64,000 nucleotides of DNA. It comes from Tenacibaculum dicentrarchi. GTDB lineage: Bacteria > Bacteroidota > Bacteroidia > Flavobacteriales > Flavobacteriaceae. Below the pieces are notes generated by a model. It saw nothing but the letters and a program-made list of their open reading frames with translations, was not told where the DNA came from and made no database searches. This document shows, one piece after another, positions 15,001 through 19,767 of this stretch. The stretch is taken from assembly GCF_964036635.1 (NCBI RefSeq), contig NZ_OZ038524.1, positions 1,474,001 through 1,538,000 on the forward strand. The letters run 5' to 3'. Position 1 is the stretch's first letter. Every line of letters starts with the position of its first letter. Position numbers and translations under genes: made by a program.

Positions 15001-17858
15001 AATGTATAAATATAATCGCCTGGTAAAGTACCGTTTACTTGTGCTATTATTCTTGCTTTTCCATCACAGCTTGTAGTAAATTCAGGGGCAACTGTTAAAT
15101 CTAGTGCTTGTTCATCTATTTTTACTATATAATTAAAACTACAAGATGCAAGTGTTGATCCTTTTAATTTAATTGTTATATCATAATTACCAACTTCAGA
15201 TAAATTTTTAAATTCATTGCTATTTTGAAAACCATTAACAGGTATTGTATTTCCACTAGGTGCAGTCAATTTATATTCGTAACCACTTGGCACACCATTT
15301 ACGATAACACTTCCATTAGCTCCACAAACAATATTTTTTTTATCAAACTTAGGATTTAAAGCTCCTGAAAACACATTAAAATAATACGTTGCAGGACATT
15401 GTCCATCGTATAAAACTTCTAATTTATATTGTCCTTTTTTATCGAATTTCTTTGATAATTCTCTACCTGTTTTAGTACCTATTTCATCCCAAGAACAATT
15501 TGTTCCAATATTAGCACAATTACTTGTTGATGGTAACTCTGTTGGTTTTGTTGCATCACATGGTTTTGTTTCATCTAATTTAGACCATTTTACTTCCGTT
15601 GCTAAACTTGCCCCAAAAGGTAAAATTATTTCTCTAAAATCAGCTGTTCCACATAAATATATTTCAGATAATTCAAAACCATTACAAATAGGTAACACCT
15701 GATTTACAAAAGGTTTTAAAGGATTTGTCGCTAAATTAGAACCAACTATATTTATAATTTCTGTTTTATCTGTACAGCCGTTTGGTGCTATTGAAGTTAC
15801 CTGATAAGTTCCTGCTTTTGTTGCTTTATAATTTTGAGTTGTAGCTAATACTATTGCTGGTTTTGCAATATTTATCCACTCATACGAGTCAAAACCTGCT
15901 CCTGCACTTAGTTCAACATCGCCACCACAAAGTAATTGTATAGAACCTTTACAGTTACTTGTATCTATTACAAAATTTGTTGTTCCTTGAACTCCTAAAT
16001 TACACGTAGGTTCTAAACCGGCATAACTTGCTGTTGTTAAGGTATTATACCCCGGAACATAACCTGGGTTTGAAGCATCTAATTTTGATTCATCTCTTTC
16101 ATAAGTAGCAAATGCCTGATTTTTTACTTTATTCGAACAAGCATCTCTTAATTTACTACAATCAGAAGTTGCATTTACTTTTATTTTGATAGTATATTCT
16201 GCACCATTTATTTTAACTAAATCATCGGGTACGGTAAAGGTTAATTTTCCACCGCCACCGTTTAAAACTGTTGATGCTTCGTAGGTATAACTTATACGAG
16301 AATCAGAAACTTCAATATTGCCTAAAACATCTTCAAAATCTACAGTTGTTTTTAATTCGTCAACAATTACCGTGTTTTTGGCATTATCAGTACCAATATT
16401 TTGAAAGGTAATATTATAATACACCTCACCTCCTAAGGCTACTTCTGATGTAATAGGTGTATTTGTAGCATCTACGGCTGTTTTCACTAATTTAATTTCA
16501 GGCTCTACAACCTCAACAGACATCGCATTTAAAAATGGCCAATAAACATCTCCTCCTGTAGTAAACTTAACATCTAAAGATGTTTCATTATTACCTATAA
16601 TACTATTATTTGGGTTATTTATTTTAATATGATCTATATCAAAACCAAGGGTATTGGTACTCGCTGGGTTTCTGCCAGCTAAATAAGTATCAAAAACACT
16701 AATAGACCCATTAAAAAAATTATCTTGAGGACTAATAGTGTTAAATACATTTACATAATTGTTTGCTGCATTTTTAATTTGATAATTATCCCCTGGAATT
16801 GCTTTATCCCCTTCTAAGGCAGCCATTATTAACTCTACATTAACAGGTCCTTTTGGTATGGTTTTAAAATTCAAAAAAGTTATTTCCGCTTCATTTGCTG
16901 GAGTTATTACATTACCACTAGCATCTTTTGTTTCTCCATGTATATCTGCAAATCCATCAAAAACTGAAAACTTCTTACTTGACTCATTATCATTTTCATA
17001 AACTACAATCATTACCCAACCAGAAGCACCTCCTAAACCTCTATAATGATCGACTCCTCTAGTAGCTCTAATATTTGCTGCTGTATAGACTCCGTTAGGG
17101 TTTACTTCTGCTTGTACTTCAGTCGTTATATCTTTAAAACAGATATAAGGCTCATTGTTATTGTAAATAGTTTCATCAGCTGTTATATTTTTATACGTAG
17201 TTGATGAAGGATATTTGAATTTTATCTTATCATAATCATCCGACCTTAAGGGATTCGTTGTTGTAAGCCAATGTTCTCTTGGATATACACCTGCCCAATA
17301 CAACCCTGCATAAGCTACACGTGAACAATTAGGTAAACTTAAAGTAGATGTGCTTGATGAAAAAGTATCATCTTTTCCATCTCCATTCTCATCAACAGAA
17401 CCATCAACATCAACATAATCCATGTAAGCAGAACCATTACCTAAATCTTGTCTTATATTACCATTTTGATATATATACAAATCTAAATCATATGAGTCAT
17501 TTGGCATCTCATTTCCTGTATAAACACTACCATTATTCAAAATATAAGGATAGCGATATAAATCAAATGCTTTATTTAACTCTCTAAAATCTCTAGTTTT
17601 TTTAACATCAACACTAAGGTTATTATTCCCTATAAAAGTCATATTACCTCGCAAAGTTAAATCCATACCTGCTGAGCTTTTATCAATATCACTTTGCGTA
17701 AAACCTGCTGCGGCACGTTGCCCTAATGATAAAGGCATTGTTCTTTCCATCATTACACTCTCACCTTCTCTTAAACGCTCTAATGAAGCATCTATTTTTT
17801 GCGAGAATGAAATTAGTGTAAAGAATAAACTAGCTAGTAAAAGTATTTTTTTCATCAT
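1..17858 (-). CDS. sprB: SprB-type giant gliding motility adhesin, 3' end beyond window
   Basis: One frame stays open on the minus strand for about 5,952 codons and runs off the left edge; reading it through showed no stop or frameshift. It starts with two Met codons and a signal peptide (MMKKILLLASLFFTLISFSQ). Residues up to about 550 form a non-repetitive secreted head, followed by a DUF11-like stretch near residues 450-560 and then dozens of short Cys-containing repeats with patterns such as C-x-G-x(3)-G-x-I-x-V and GG-x(2)-YTY, as in SprB repeats. The known Flavobacterium johnsoniae SprB is about 6,500 residues, is exported by type IX secretion and moves along the cell surface to drive gliding. 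The sorting domain is not seen because the 3' end is missing. It is third in an operon, 42 bp after the PorP-like gene. Identity as SprB rests on size, repeats and context; another giant repeat adhesin is possible. Confidence 0.82.
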   Translation of the reverse strand, partial: MMKKILLLASLFFTLISFSQKIDASLERLREGESVMMERTMPLSLGQRAAAGFTQSDIDKSSAGMDLTLRGNMTFIGNNNLSVDVKKTRDFRELNKAFDLYRYPYILNNGSVYTGNEMPNDSYDLDLYIYQNGNIRQDLGNGSAYMDYVDVDGSVDENGDGKDDTFSSSTSTLSLPNCSRVAYAGLYWAGVYPREHWLTTTNPLRSDDYDKIKFKYPSSTTYKNITADETIYNNNEPYICFKDITTEVQAEVNPNGVYTAANIRATRGVDHYRGLGGASGWVMIVVYENDNESSKKFSVFDGFADIHGETKDASGNVITPANEAEITFLNFKTIPKGPVNVELIMAALEGDKAIPGDNYQIKNAANNYVNVFNTISPQDNFFNGSISVFDTYLAGRNPASTNTLGFDIDHIKINNPNNSIIGNNETSLDVKFTTGGDVYWPFLNAMSVEVVEPEIKLVKTAVDATNTPITSEVALGGEVYYNITFQNIGTDNAKNTVIVDELKTTVDFEDVLGNIEVSDSRISYTYEASTVLNGGGGKLTFTVPDDLVKINGAEYTIKIKVNATSDCSKLRDACSNKVKNQAFATYERDESKLDASNPGYVPGYNTLTTASYAGLEPTCNLGVQGTTNFVIDTSNCKGSIQLLCGGDVELSAGAGFDSYEWINIAKPAIVLATTQNYKATKAGTYQVTSIAPNGCTDKTEIINIVGSNLATNPLKPFVNQVLPICNGFELSEIYLCGTADFREIILPFGASLATEVKWSKLDETKPCDATKPTELPSTSNCANIGTNCSWDEIGTKTGRELSKKFDKKGQYKLEVLYDGQCPATYYFNVFSGALNPKFDKKNIVCGANGSVIVNGVPSGYEYKLTAPSGNTIPVNGFQNSNEFKNLSEVGNYDITIKLKGSTLASCSFNYIVKIDEQALDLTVAPEFTTSCDGKARIIAQVNGTLPGDYIYTLLNNVGGVIETKAATPDRSVIFEVTNAGLYSVKVATTTTTCTETKTTRVIKPTPLTLTAVATKNITCTAGSSDGIITLAGANGVPNTTGDKYSYALLSINGVAVSPKTYFTDTTYNVVNGKEGDYIFEVTDSKNCTATATATISVEAPLQFSHTETQVNCNKKGTITVDVTNNTTGYKLEYSIDNANWQLLNTFDTLDATTASTLYTVYIRATKGTYQCNYQIQNIAITETGGLSAGGAVATGLECSTANTQNNPIGTITFTAPTGGKAPFTYFYKLASDTSFTTVTTGNTASVPVAGTYNTKVEDKNGCSLALDTVTIDVLPTEPTIKHEILICGNTATVIITPKDASYTYSIDGINFQASNVFKNVAQDWYKFSIKYGKSCTVKTPYVSLYGQPFSGRFISKTDSDCSGSDNGTVTIDANNFQGGSYEYSTDGGTTWEETGDNPYRIVGLAKGDYDLKIRETIGTAPNQLTCEIDLGKHTIGEPTKLELINTGITTPATCVTGATITVEATGGTPPYKFSIDKGVTWQNANASNQYIYTDVAVSATKYQVMLLDSKKCDECGCTDNPFENGSFEDRYFTGYYPYIADESNFTGWETTAADNEMELWYKNNFENVPSYQGDNFVELNANSPGSLYQEFCTKPGDVINWSVAHRGRLGRDVATVKIGKSLATAVIKETMSDGKTWKEYSGTYIVPAGQTTTVISFDAVSTATGHKSTGNFIDAVKIEIVRATCVLKDIEVTAAVAATHTATVIDSCTDPKIEITTTGTAPYQFTIDNGTTWQTSNNATFVFDTTNGLALPTTTAKDYQVKTKNGGGCESPVSTLTVYPKLTATVTPTPETCKKGFFTITDVKGGSNTNYVYAVVLKDATPTNTDFKPITNPSTKSGDLSAGNYDIYIRDNGGNVGFCEYRETKRFYKSIRLLVGTKRPPRQPNCFGEKGTIYFSVGGNGLAPFTYTLNGLNPKVIDDYVSYAIDNLDPGKYVIEVTDASGCTAKFTQEIFKAPEKLEKDADATPIHFTCKAVTAKGGINFMNPTGGTKPYTFYYKVKDPSVVNYSVVTGNIATGLLEGTYVTKVVDANKCEINLNDVTIKPLPTAPTLIESVAYNCDGKGTITVRPFDVSYTYSLDGATPQTGANPNVFTNLQVGDHTVSVNYGSDCTTDVIVEVKDNQKFTAVASFVENPKCKDGTDGKIKVVASFGSVAVNSFEYSTDGTTWIPVASNEVIIDTFGAGNHIIEVRQNLGGCEVDSNAIKLTAPASEVIVDLSTKTLTKEITCNPNTGATITPTASGGNGAPYTFELFDNAGTSKGDTFTNLSVGKYTIIATDKLGCKSDSFKIEIKAPKTVTFTATPSVCHTGSDASIELTDIKGNDANFTFSVAKGTSIIKTGSVTGTVHTISGLSAGTYKVTVTDGFGCSKTEDVIINENLTILATTTQQTCNPGDLTITASGGKDTNYVYAVVTSGTGVPADAAFKSPAPTTITAGTWDIYVRDNGGTGTLGTDYCQAIFTTNKVTKIPNLTIDTVTAIQPKCSKDKGIINVTVSGGKAAYTVTLTGSAATTPAQTKTGSVLSYKFENLVADTYTIKVVDANTCTSEKKEKIIVPSALKDGKAEGTDISCPKSSSQNVKGVITFTNPTGGTPDPVTGNYTFYYKLKTDTNYTIVIGNSVSGLSEGTYKTKVLDINGCEKELEDITIAYPTQPDFKYEYIANCDGTFNVTILPKDSSYTYILENVSGSTYKIEQLGNNVFTNVSMNYPNILYYEVKYGNDCVFGEYRRVLKNSIFNAEVSTFENPKCNNENTGSITVKTYYTTNQGTPNTINKFQYSIDGTTWKDANTNPFKIDGFSAGTHTIKVRPSATSPSTCDVSLTASELINPSKVEVTKAPHTQITCTSTTSTITPTASGGNGGAYTYTVESLDNSGNSLSPKVISSTLTGLSAGKYNVVAKDKLGCESIAFPITIADKKDVEFTATPSACHTGNDASITLDVTKGNGTYNFALTGTRNITGNITGKSHTIPNLSAGTYTVTVTDGFGCELEVKDIIINAKITATLRKTQANCNDGSLIIENVAGASGTDYVYAVVSEGSPVPTTFIAITNPLTTVSLSEGKYDIYVRDNNGNAGYCEFKRQRTITKIADLTATAKTPIQPNCFGETGSLVFEISGGKANYTYVLNDGTKDITPAATSITVVGNTHTIADLVDGTYKITVTDANNCTSEITNQTIEAPDKLEKDGDSTPIHFTCKTVKGGIDFVNPKGGTGVYTFSYKLDGTPVTAFTPVVGNQQLDLDAGTYNIKVKDANNCEISLNDVTINPLPTAPTLTKSVAYNCEGKGTITVTATPSAVLPIIYTYSLDGATPQTGANPNVFADLDAGSYTVSVGYGSDCFTDIDVIVANDKKFDAKVTNTVNPTCFGASDGSITIEAVNATLPYEYSTDNGGTWKSAATNIVTESALADGTYDVKVRQNNTAPLCEVIVSTEKLDNPDKVKVTATVEQEITCSATGTEVGATIKAIGTKGTSPYTYELFDNTNTSLGNTLTGITVGTYTVVATDKNGTGCKSDPVTVVVNQKEDIEFKLTPEYCYDGTNGTIVVEITAGNGNYQIKTNTGTWQNLTPTSTTATTETYTLTGLSPKEHTITVRDKSNCEVSDKVTIYPELSATHTATNISCKDGKIVIIPNGGDADYKYTITPSAGTSILGDEITITQPETYTVTVQDKNGGANACPVVLSNIKIDKITPVKITTTENQPQCNGNKGSIDGKITANTGQAPFTITLKDNLNTVIETLTNHTLPEFSFNNIPAGTGYKVEITDNLTCTDIKTFDLIELPSIVLNIEPVLPDNCTTDIANTGFDFNFGSLTLADYAPYTLQYTLDGDNGTGWTNMNTLTSSLSVAPHPTPGDNLYSIRNLAPGSQHTPAIRILNADGTVRGCQLNNGLFVMPYSVNGVKIAITVIAGDCTTGYTVTVEAIQGVGPFEFSLTPDPINPSTVPGFLTWYDAEDPTLSATNTNDPGSNYRRKIFTNIIPEVEYDFYVRDKSTSCIAEAKDQAMTPASDFDVAITPIVTSQSCSGINNGELSFKIEDTDGVLNGKELNWQLYDGLNDIPLAGINGTISNTQGYPFTLNSTIVPEPLLQGLSSGLYFIVIEDANNGTVPNVCKWGSKDVQIFKGTPFVGNLNKLKDITCASPGQIRIDGVTGGFGDYTYTVTAITNSTQATPITIPTGINTFDVLYADVTDKSLDVEVTITVTDKNQCSFELPKATLTVSQSPTINPVTVNSCGAVNTIDINTTGGSGDYQYSLDGTNFQVPISTANHTMNVSDGLNQILTVKDANGCIATANFNVYPDITFDIDNITVPDCNTSNNSADNATATITVNTGSGSGNYQYSLDGVLPAVDIIGTTVTFPTTLTPGSHTIKIIDKLNLTCTLEKTFTVSEPIKPSFTHTFTDSKCATDNSGTITLTSTETLTYTINPAVAGSFDNITNTFTGLPPNTYAVTATGTNGCTTEIKDIIITEFKAITVPTPTVANGGITEFACTTGNTRNSAIVKVDKTAITEGSGTYTKAEFVFTPNGGGAVVTPTASSNFEFTTDNVLGGTVDITVYDDQGCKGTTSATIAAFTPIADLLAIPKTAITCSTNESIEVTFTGIATEIKVVDANGINYDSTPATASASGTVFTNLPVGKYTITIKNDKGCELTTYHTVKEIPAYTILLSDKIDTSCINSSTGSIKIDVDNYTGNYDYTITETILGTVKTGTGITAGTPKEIPGLKAGDYTVNVTIGAGTNPQNCTVNPIDFEIKDAPAGALSVKAEETSAVQCIDDANATITVTETKGGWGDYEYQLEKENEITKIYSIVKDFTTNTTNNVFTGLSHGTYKVSVRDTLGCIVPSNDIIIANPTQVEFTVTKDDTVCDASGGEIKVEASGGKAPYTYTLTNTTSGVVKTVTITDKEYTFTGLSKANYTVSVKDGNLCDGTVKTVGNDTVEIFDDIVFNEPTLVTELKCKTNGIDNTDASYEINVSGGSGSFTYSVIDKNDTTNIITVITATTPPTFKTSVAGDYTITIKDTGVTGTCSEIVRNFTIEESVKPYFEAEATTTGICNGSSTGVITIISELQNGINDLDYTINATPVINFDKATKTFKGLKAGKYIVTGTGTNGCTFVHAEIEITETAKVTIGANAISDVAYSCTNPTATITVDKDSISGGNLNKNYNVAFVFTPTSGTGKTQPASSNFTFTTDNTSGGKVKIIVSDDQGCSSAEEEVTIPAFAPILDLSATPSTKITCSANESIKVSFTGTIKDITVVDDNGTTYNSTPVNSLTSPIEFTDLPTGNYTISVTDAVTGCDATTFHTVEAAPVYNAVITNPVNVSCKGGRGTAILNIQETGLALPYTGAYDYEVLDESKNSFNPPIKVTGVNGEQTISNLKAGNYTVKITMTDSPNCLPIYKVFEIKEPTDDLSVTGTPTKVSCIGQEDGTITATATGGWNSSYEYQLEDNLGTAITVKDALGADVIYDFANNGSNNIFKNLPAGTYKVQVKDALGCDVESVDEVEVENPKKVEFTVSKDDTACDNKIGGEITVTGSGGTGTYTYVLTDDTIPAIVRTQTGVTADYTFTNLPAANYTVTVKDTNQCNGTVKTSGNDTLEIFENIDFPTPTSTDLLTCVSTDEVTFNIVASGGSGTFTYGIVKNEVSGDIEELATTTFTSPKIFKTNEAGTYTVTITDTGAIGNCLNPITRTFTVNEPAQPDFNLKATTNNICFGSSDGVITVNEVFIAEVNPVTYTISLNGGTLTSAQETFNTAKRTFTGLPKGTYTITAKGDNECPTSKDVKIEQLDKVTIGVNAIQNVTYNCDVANPKATITVDKNQISGGNGDVNKNYNVEFIFTPTGGTAEAPILDSTFTTDNVLGGTVKIKVTDDQGCDSDIKTVTIPAFAPILPSDIQISHTPTCEVDKQSVTVKLDNLDASIAPVIFIEITKLDGSILSKKLPRPQDGSGVVFDKLPLGDYEVSITHPITNCIITKTYTIKEPVYN
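301..4300 (-). repeat. Higher-order repeat family A inside the adhesin (about 1.95 kb units)
   Basis: The same multi-repeat block recurs with a period of about 1.95 kb. A landmark reading CAACCTTGGTCATC, or a close variant, lies at 334, 2317 and 4246, spacings of 1,983 and 1,929 bp. In protein terms each unit carries a DDQGC motif followed by PAFAPI or a variant, then a Cys-rich repeat series in the same order. A second landmark near 1471 and 3420 (CCTAAAG-ATCT-TTAC) keeps the same spacing. Units are diverged, not identical. The span given is the minimum bounded by the landmarks. Confidence 0.75.
7940..14106 (-). repeat. Higher-order repeat family B inside the adhesin (about 1.8-2.3 kb units)
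   Basis: A second set of composite units, different from family A. One landmark (AT-GTAA-AT...TTTAAA, followed by a Cys codon on the minus strand) occurs near 8101, 9931, 11737 and 14046. Another (TCTCTTACATAAATATC or a near match) ends at 8696, 10553 and 12323. A long, nearly identical block starts near 7940 and again near 11588, suggesting a recent 3.65 kb two-unit duplication or gene conversion. Each unit is about 600-770 residues. Confidence 0.72.
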
Positions 17859-17900
17859 ATTGATAAAATTTATTATTTGGGAAAATTCTTTAAAAATTTA

Positions 17901-19757
17901 TTATTTTATATGTACTATCGTTTTACGATCGTAAAACGCGCCATCTAAATTGCTATTATATAAACGGATAATTTCTTCTCTATTATCTGTCTTTGCTATA
18001 TACACGTGCATATAACCTGTGGTTGGATTTATAAAATACCCTGCTTCAATATCGTCATTTCTTAGCTCATCTACATTTCTGTCTGCTAATGGTTTTTTTG
18101 AATTTACATAAACCTGTAAATAATACCCTGGCTCAATTCCTTGTGAGTTTGACATCGTTCTTACCCTTGCTGGCGGTTGTTTTTTAGGCTCTTTATATGA
18201 ATCACCTTTTTCACCAATAGTTAATTTAACCACATAAACAGGATCTTTACCTCCTTTTTTCATCTTTATTGATGATTGATCGTTTTTGTCGTTATTTTCA
18301 AACAGACGGGTTTTATCGTTAAAATCGTACACTTTATCTTCAGCATCCGACTCTTTTGCATATCTGTCAATATATACGTAATACCATTTATCGGTAGGGT
18401 CGTAAATATATTTAGCCTCTATATCTAATCTGTTCCATTTTTCTATTAGAACCTCTACATTTTCTTTATTTCTGTACCTATCTGAAACTACATAATACAT
18501 CGTTCCGCCTCCGCCTCCGTCAGATTTCGTAATAGTGCTTTCACGCCAAGGTGCTTTTGATCTTCTCTTTAAAGAAGTGTCTTTTTCATCGCCTTTAATC
18601 TCCTTAGGAATAAATGTTTTTGGCTCTTTTATTACCTCTTTTATTAATGCTGGTTGATTTTTTAAAATTCGAAGCACCTCATCTACTTTTTTATTTAAAT
18701 TATTAATAGAGTCTTGTGCTTGCTGAAGTTCATCAGATAAATCATGATGCTCTTCATCTTTATATACAGGTTTTTTCTTAGGTTTTCTTTTTGGCAAAGT
18801 AATATTTACTTTACCCGTTCTTCTCTTCGATATTTCTCGAGTATATCTTTTTTGCCCTAAAGTATAAACCAAACCAACTTCATTCGTTGCCGAAAATTTA
18901 TTTTTTTCATAACTAAATCCTATAGCTAGTTTATCAGAAATATTAACACCTAAACCAGCAGACATACCATAAGTTTTATCGTAACCTGCTTTAATCCAAC
19001 CTGCTTTAGGCAAATCTAATATTATAGTACCTGCACCACTAAAGCCTTCTGTACCTTCTTTTCTAGCGATTATTAATGTTCTCAAATCTGTACCTTCAAA
19101 AATACCTGAAGCGTAGGTAAACTCGTGAGAATACATTGCATGAGCTGATATTGTTTTTTCGCCAAAAGTAGTTGCTAATTCGCTATTTTTCAAATTAAAA
19201 TCAATTAAATTTTCAAAAAACACTCCTACATCAAACTTACCAAACGATAAGGTTACCGCAGGTTGCAGCATTACAATAGGAATATCTTGAAAATTACTTA
19301 AAAAAGAATCCTCTTTATTCTTCACCAATACCCTAGCCCAATCTAAACTACTTCTACTATATAAAAAATTAAAACCGAAGGTTAAATCTAGGCTTTGACT
19401 TAATTGCAATCGCTGAGCGTAATTCGCGATAGCACCAAAATCTTTCATACCTGCAACTTCTTGCTGATAAATAGCAAAGCCTGCACCTATGTTTTCACGC
19501 ATTTTTCCTGCGTACGAAACCACGTGTAACCTCGGGTTGTCTTCAAAATCAATATTACTATTACGTACAATAGCTGTTATTGTAGTTTTATTTTCTCGTA
19601 ATGATGAAAAAGTTGGCACTGTTAAAAAACGATTAAACTTCATAAAATTACGTGAAGTAAAACTATTGTACTGCTGTGCACTACTTGACACCTGTGCTTC
19701 TATAGAAAGTACTGTAAAAAATAGCGTTATAATATATAATGTAATTCTTTTAATCAT
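17901..19757 (-). CDS. PorP/SprF-like outer-membrane protein with C-terminal SPOR-like repeats
   Basis: 618 residues. A signal peptide (MIKRITLYIITLFFTVLSIEAQ) is followed by a PorP/SprF-type beta-barrel region to about residue 300, with the usual features NFMKFNRFL near the N-terminus and SYEKNKFS near its end. A basic linker (RKPKKKPVYK) and a short coiled coil (about 340-370) follow. The C-terminal part has two or three SPOR-like repeats of the type YYVVSDRYRNKENVEVLIEK and YYLQVYVNSKKPLADRNVDE. PorP/SprF proteins are needed for export or surface attachment of type IX cargo such as SprB. It lies 42 bp upstream of the adhesin and 10 bp downstream of the Ig-like gene. By position it could be the local counterpart of SprD in the F. 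johnsoniae sprCDBF operon; I am not certain of that match. Confidence 0.8.
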   Translation of the reverse strand: MIKRITLYIITLFFTVLSIEAQVSSSAQQYNSFTSRNFMKFNRFLTVPTFSSLRENKTTITAIVRNSNIDFEDNPRLHVVSYAGKMRENIGAGFAIYQQEVAGMKDFGAIANYAQRLQLSQSLDLTFGFNFLYSRSSLDWARVLVKNKEDSFLSNFQDIPIVMLQPAVTLSFGKFDVGVFFENLIDFNLKNSELATTFGEKTISAHAMYSHEFTYASGIFEGTDLRTLIIARKEGTEGFSGAGTIILDLPKAGWIKAGYDKTYGMSAGLGVNISDKLAIGFSYEKNKFSATNEVGLVYTLGQKRYTREISKRRTGKVNITLPKRKPKKKPVYKDEEHHDLSDELQQAQDSINNLNKKVDEVLRILKNQPALIKEVIKEPKTFIPKEIKGDEKDTSLKRRSKAPWRESTITKSDGGGGGTMYYVVSDRYRNKENVEVLIEKWNRLDIEAKYIYDPTDKWYYVYIDRYAKESDAEDKVYDFNDKTRLFENNDKNDQSSIKMKKGGKDPVYVVKLTIGEKGDSYKEPKKQPPARVRTMSNSQGIEPGYYLQVYVNSKKPLADRNVDELRNDDIEAGYFINPTTGYMHVYIAKTDNREEIIRLYNSNLDGAFYDRKTIVHIK

Positions 19758-19767
19758 CTTTAAACAT

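Noticed and set aside
4405..17587. Plus-strand open frames opposite the giant adhesin (for example 4405-4587, 7501-7914, 12657-12938, 13975-14181, 14731-15009, 17348-17587)
   Set aside because: They have low-complexity, antisense-type composition and lie wholly within one continuous minus-strand coding frame with clear repeat domains.
1..17858. Regularly spaced similar segments that could suggest a CRISPR or satellite array
   Set aside because: Repeats are diverged, in frame, protein-coding and of variable spacing; no identical direct repeats of 25-40 bp with unique spacers are present.
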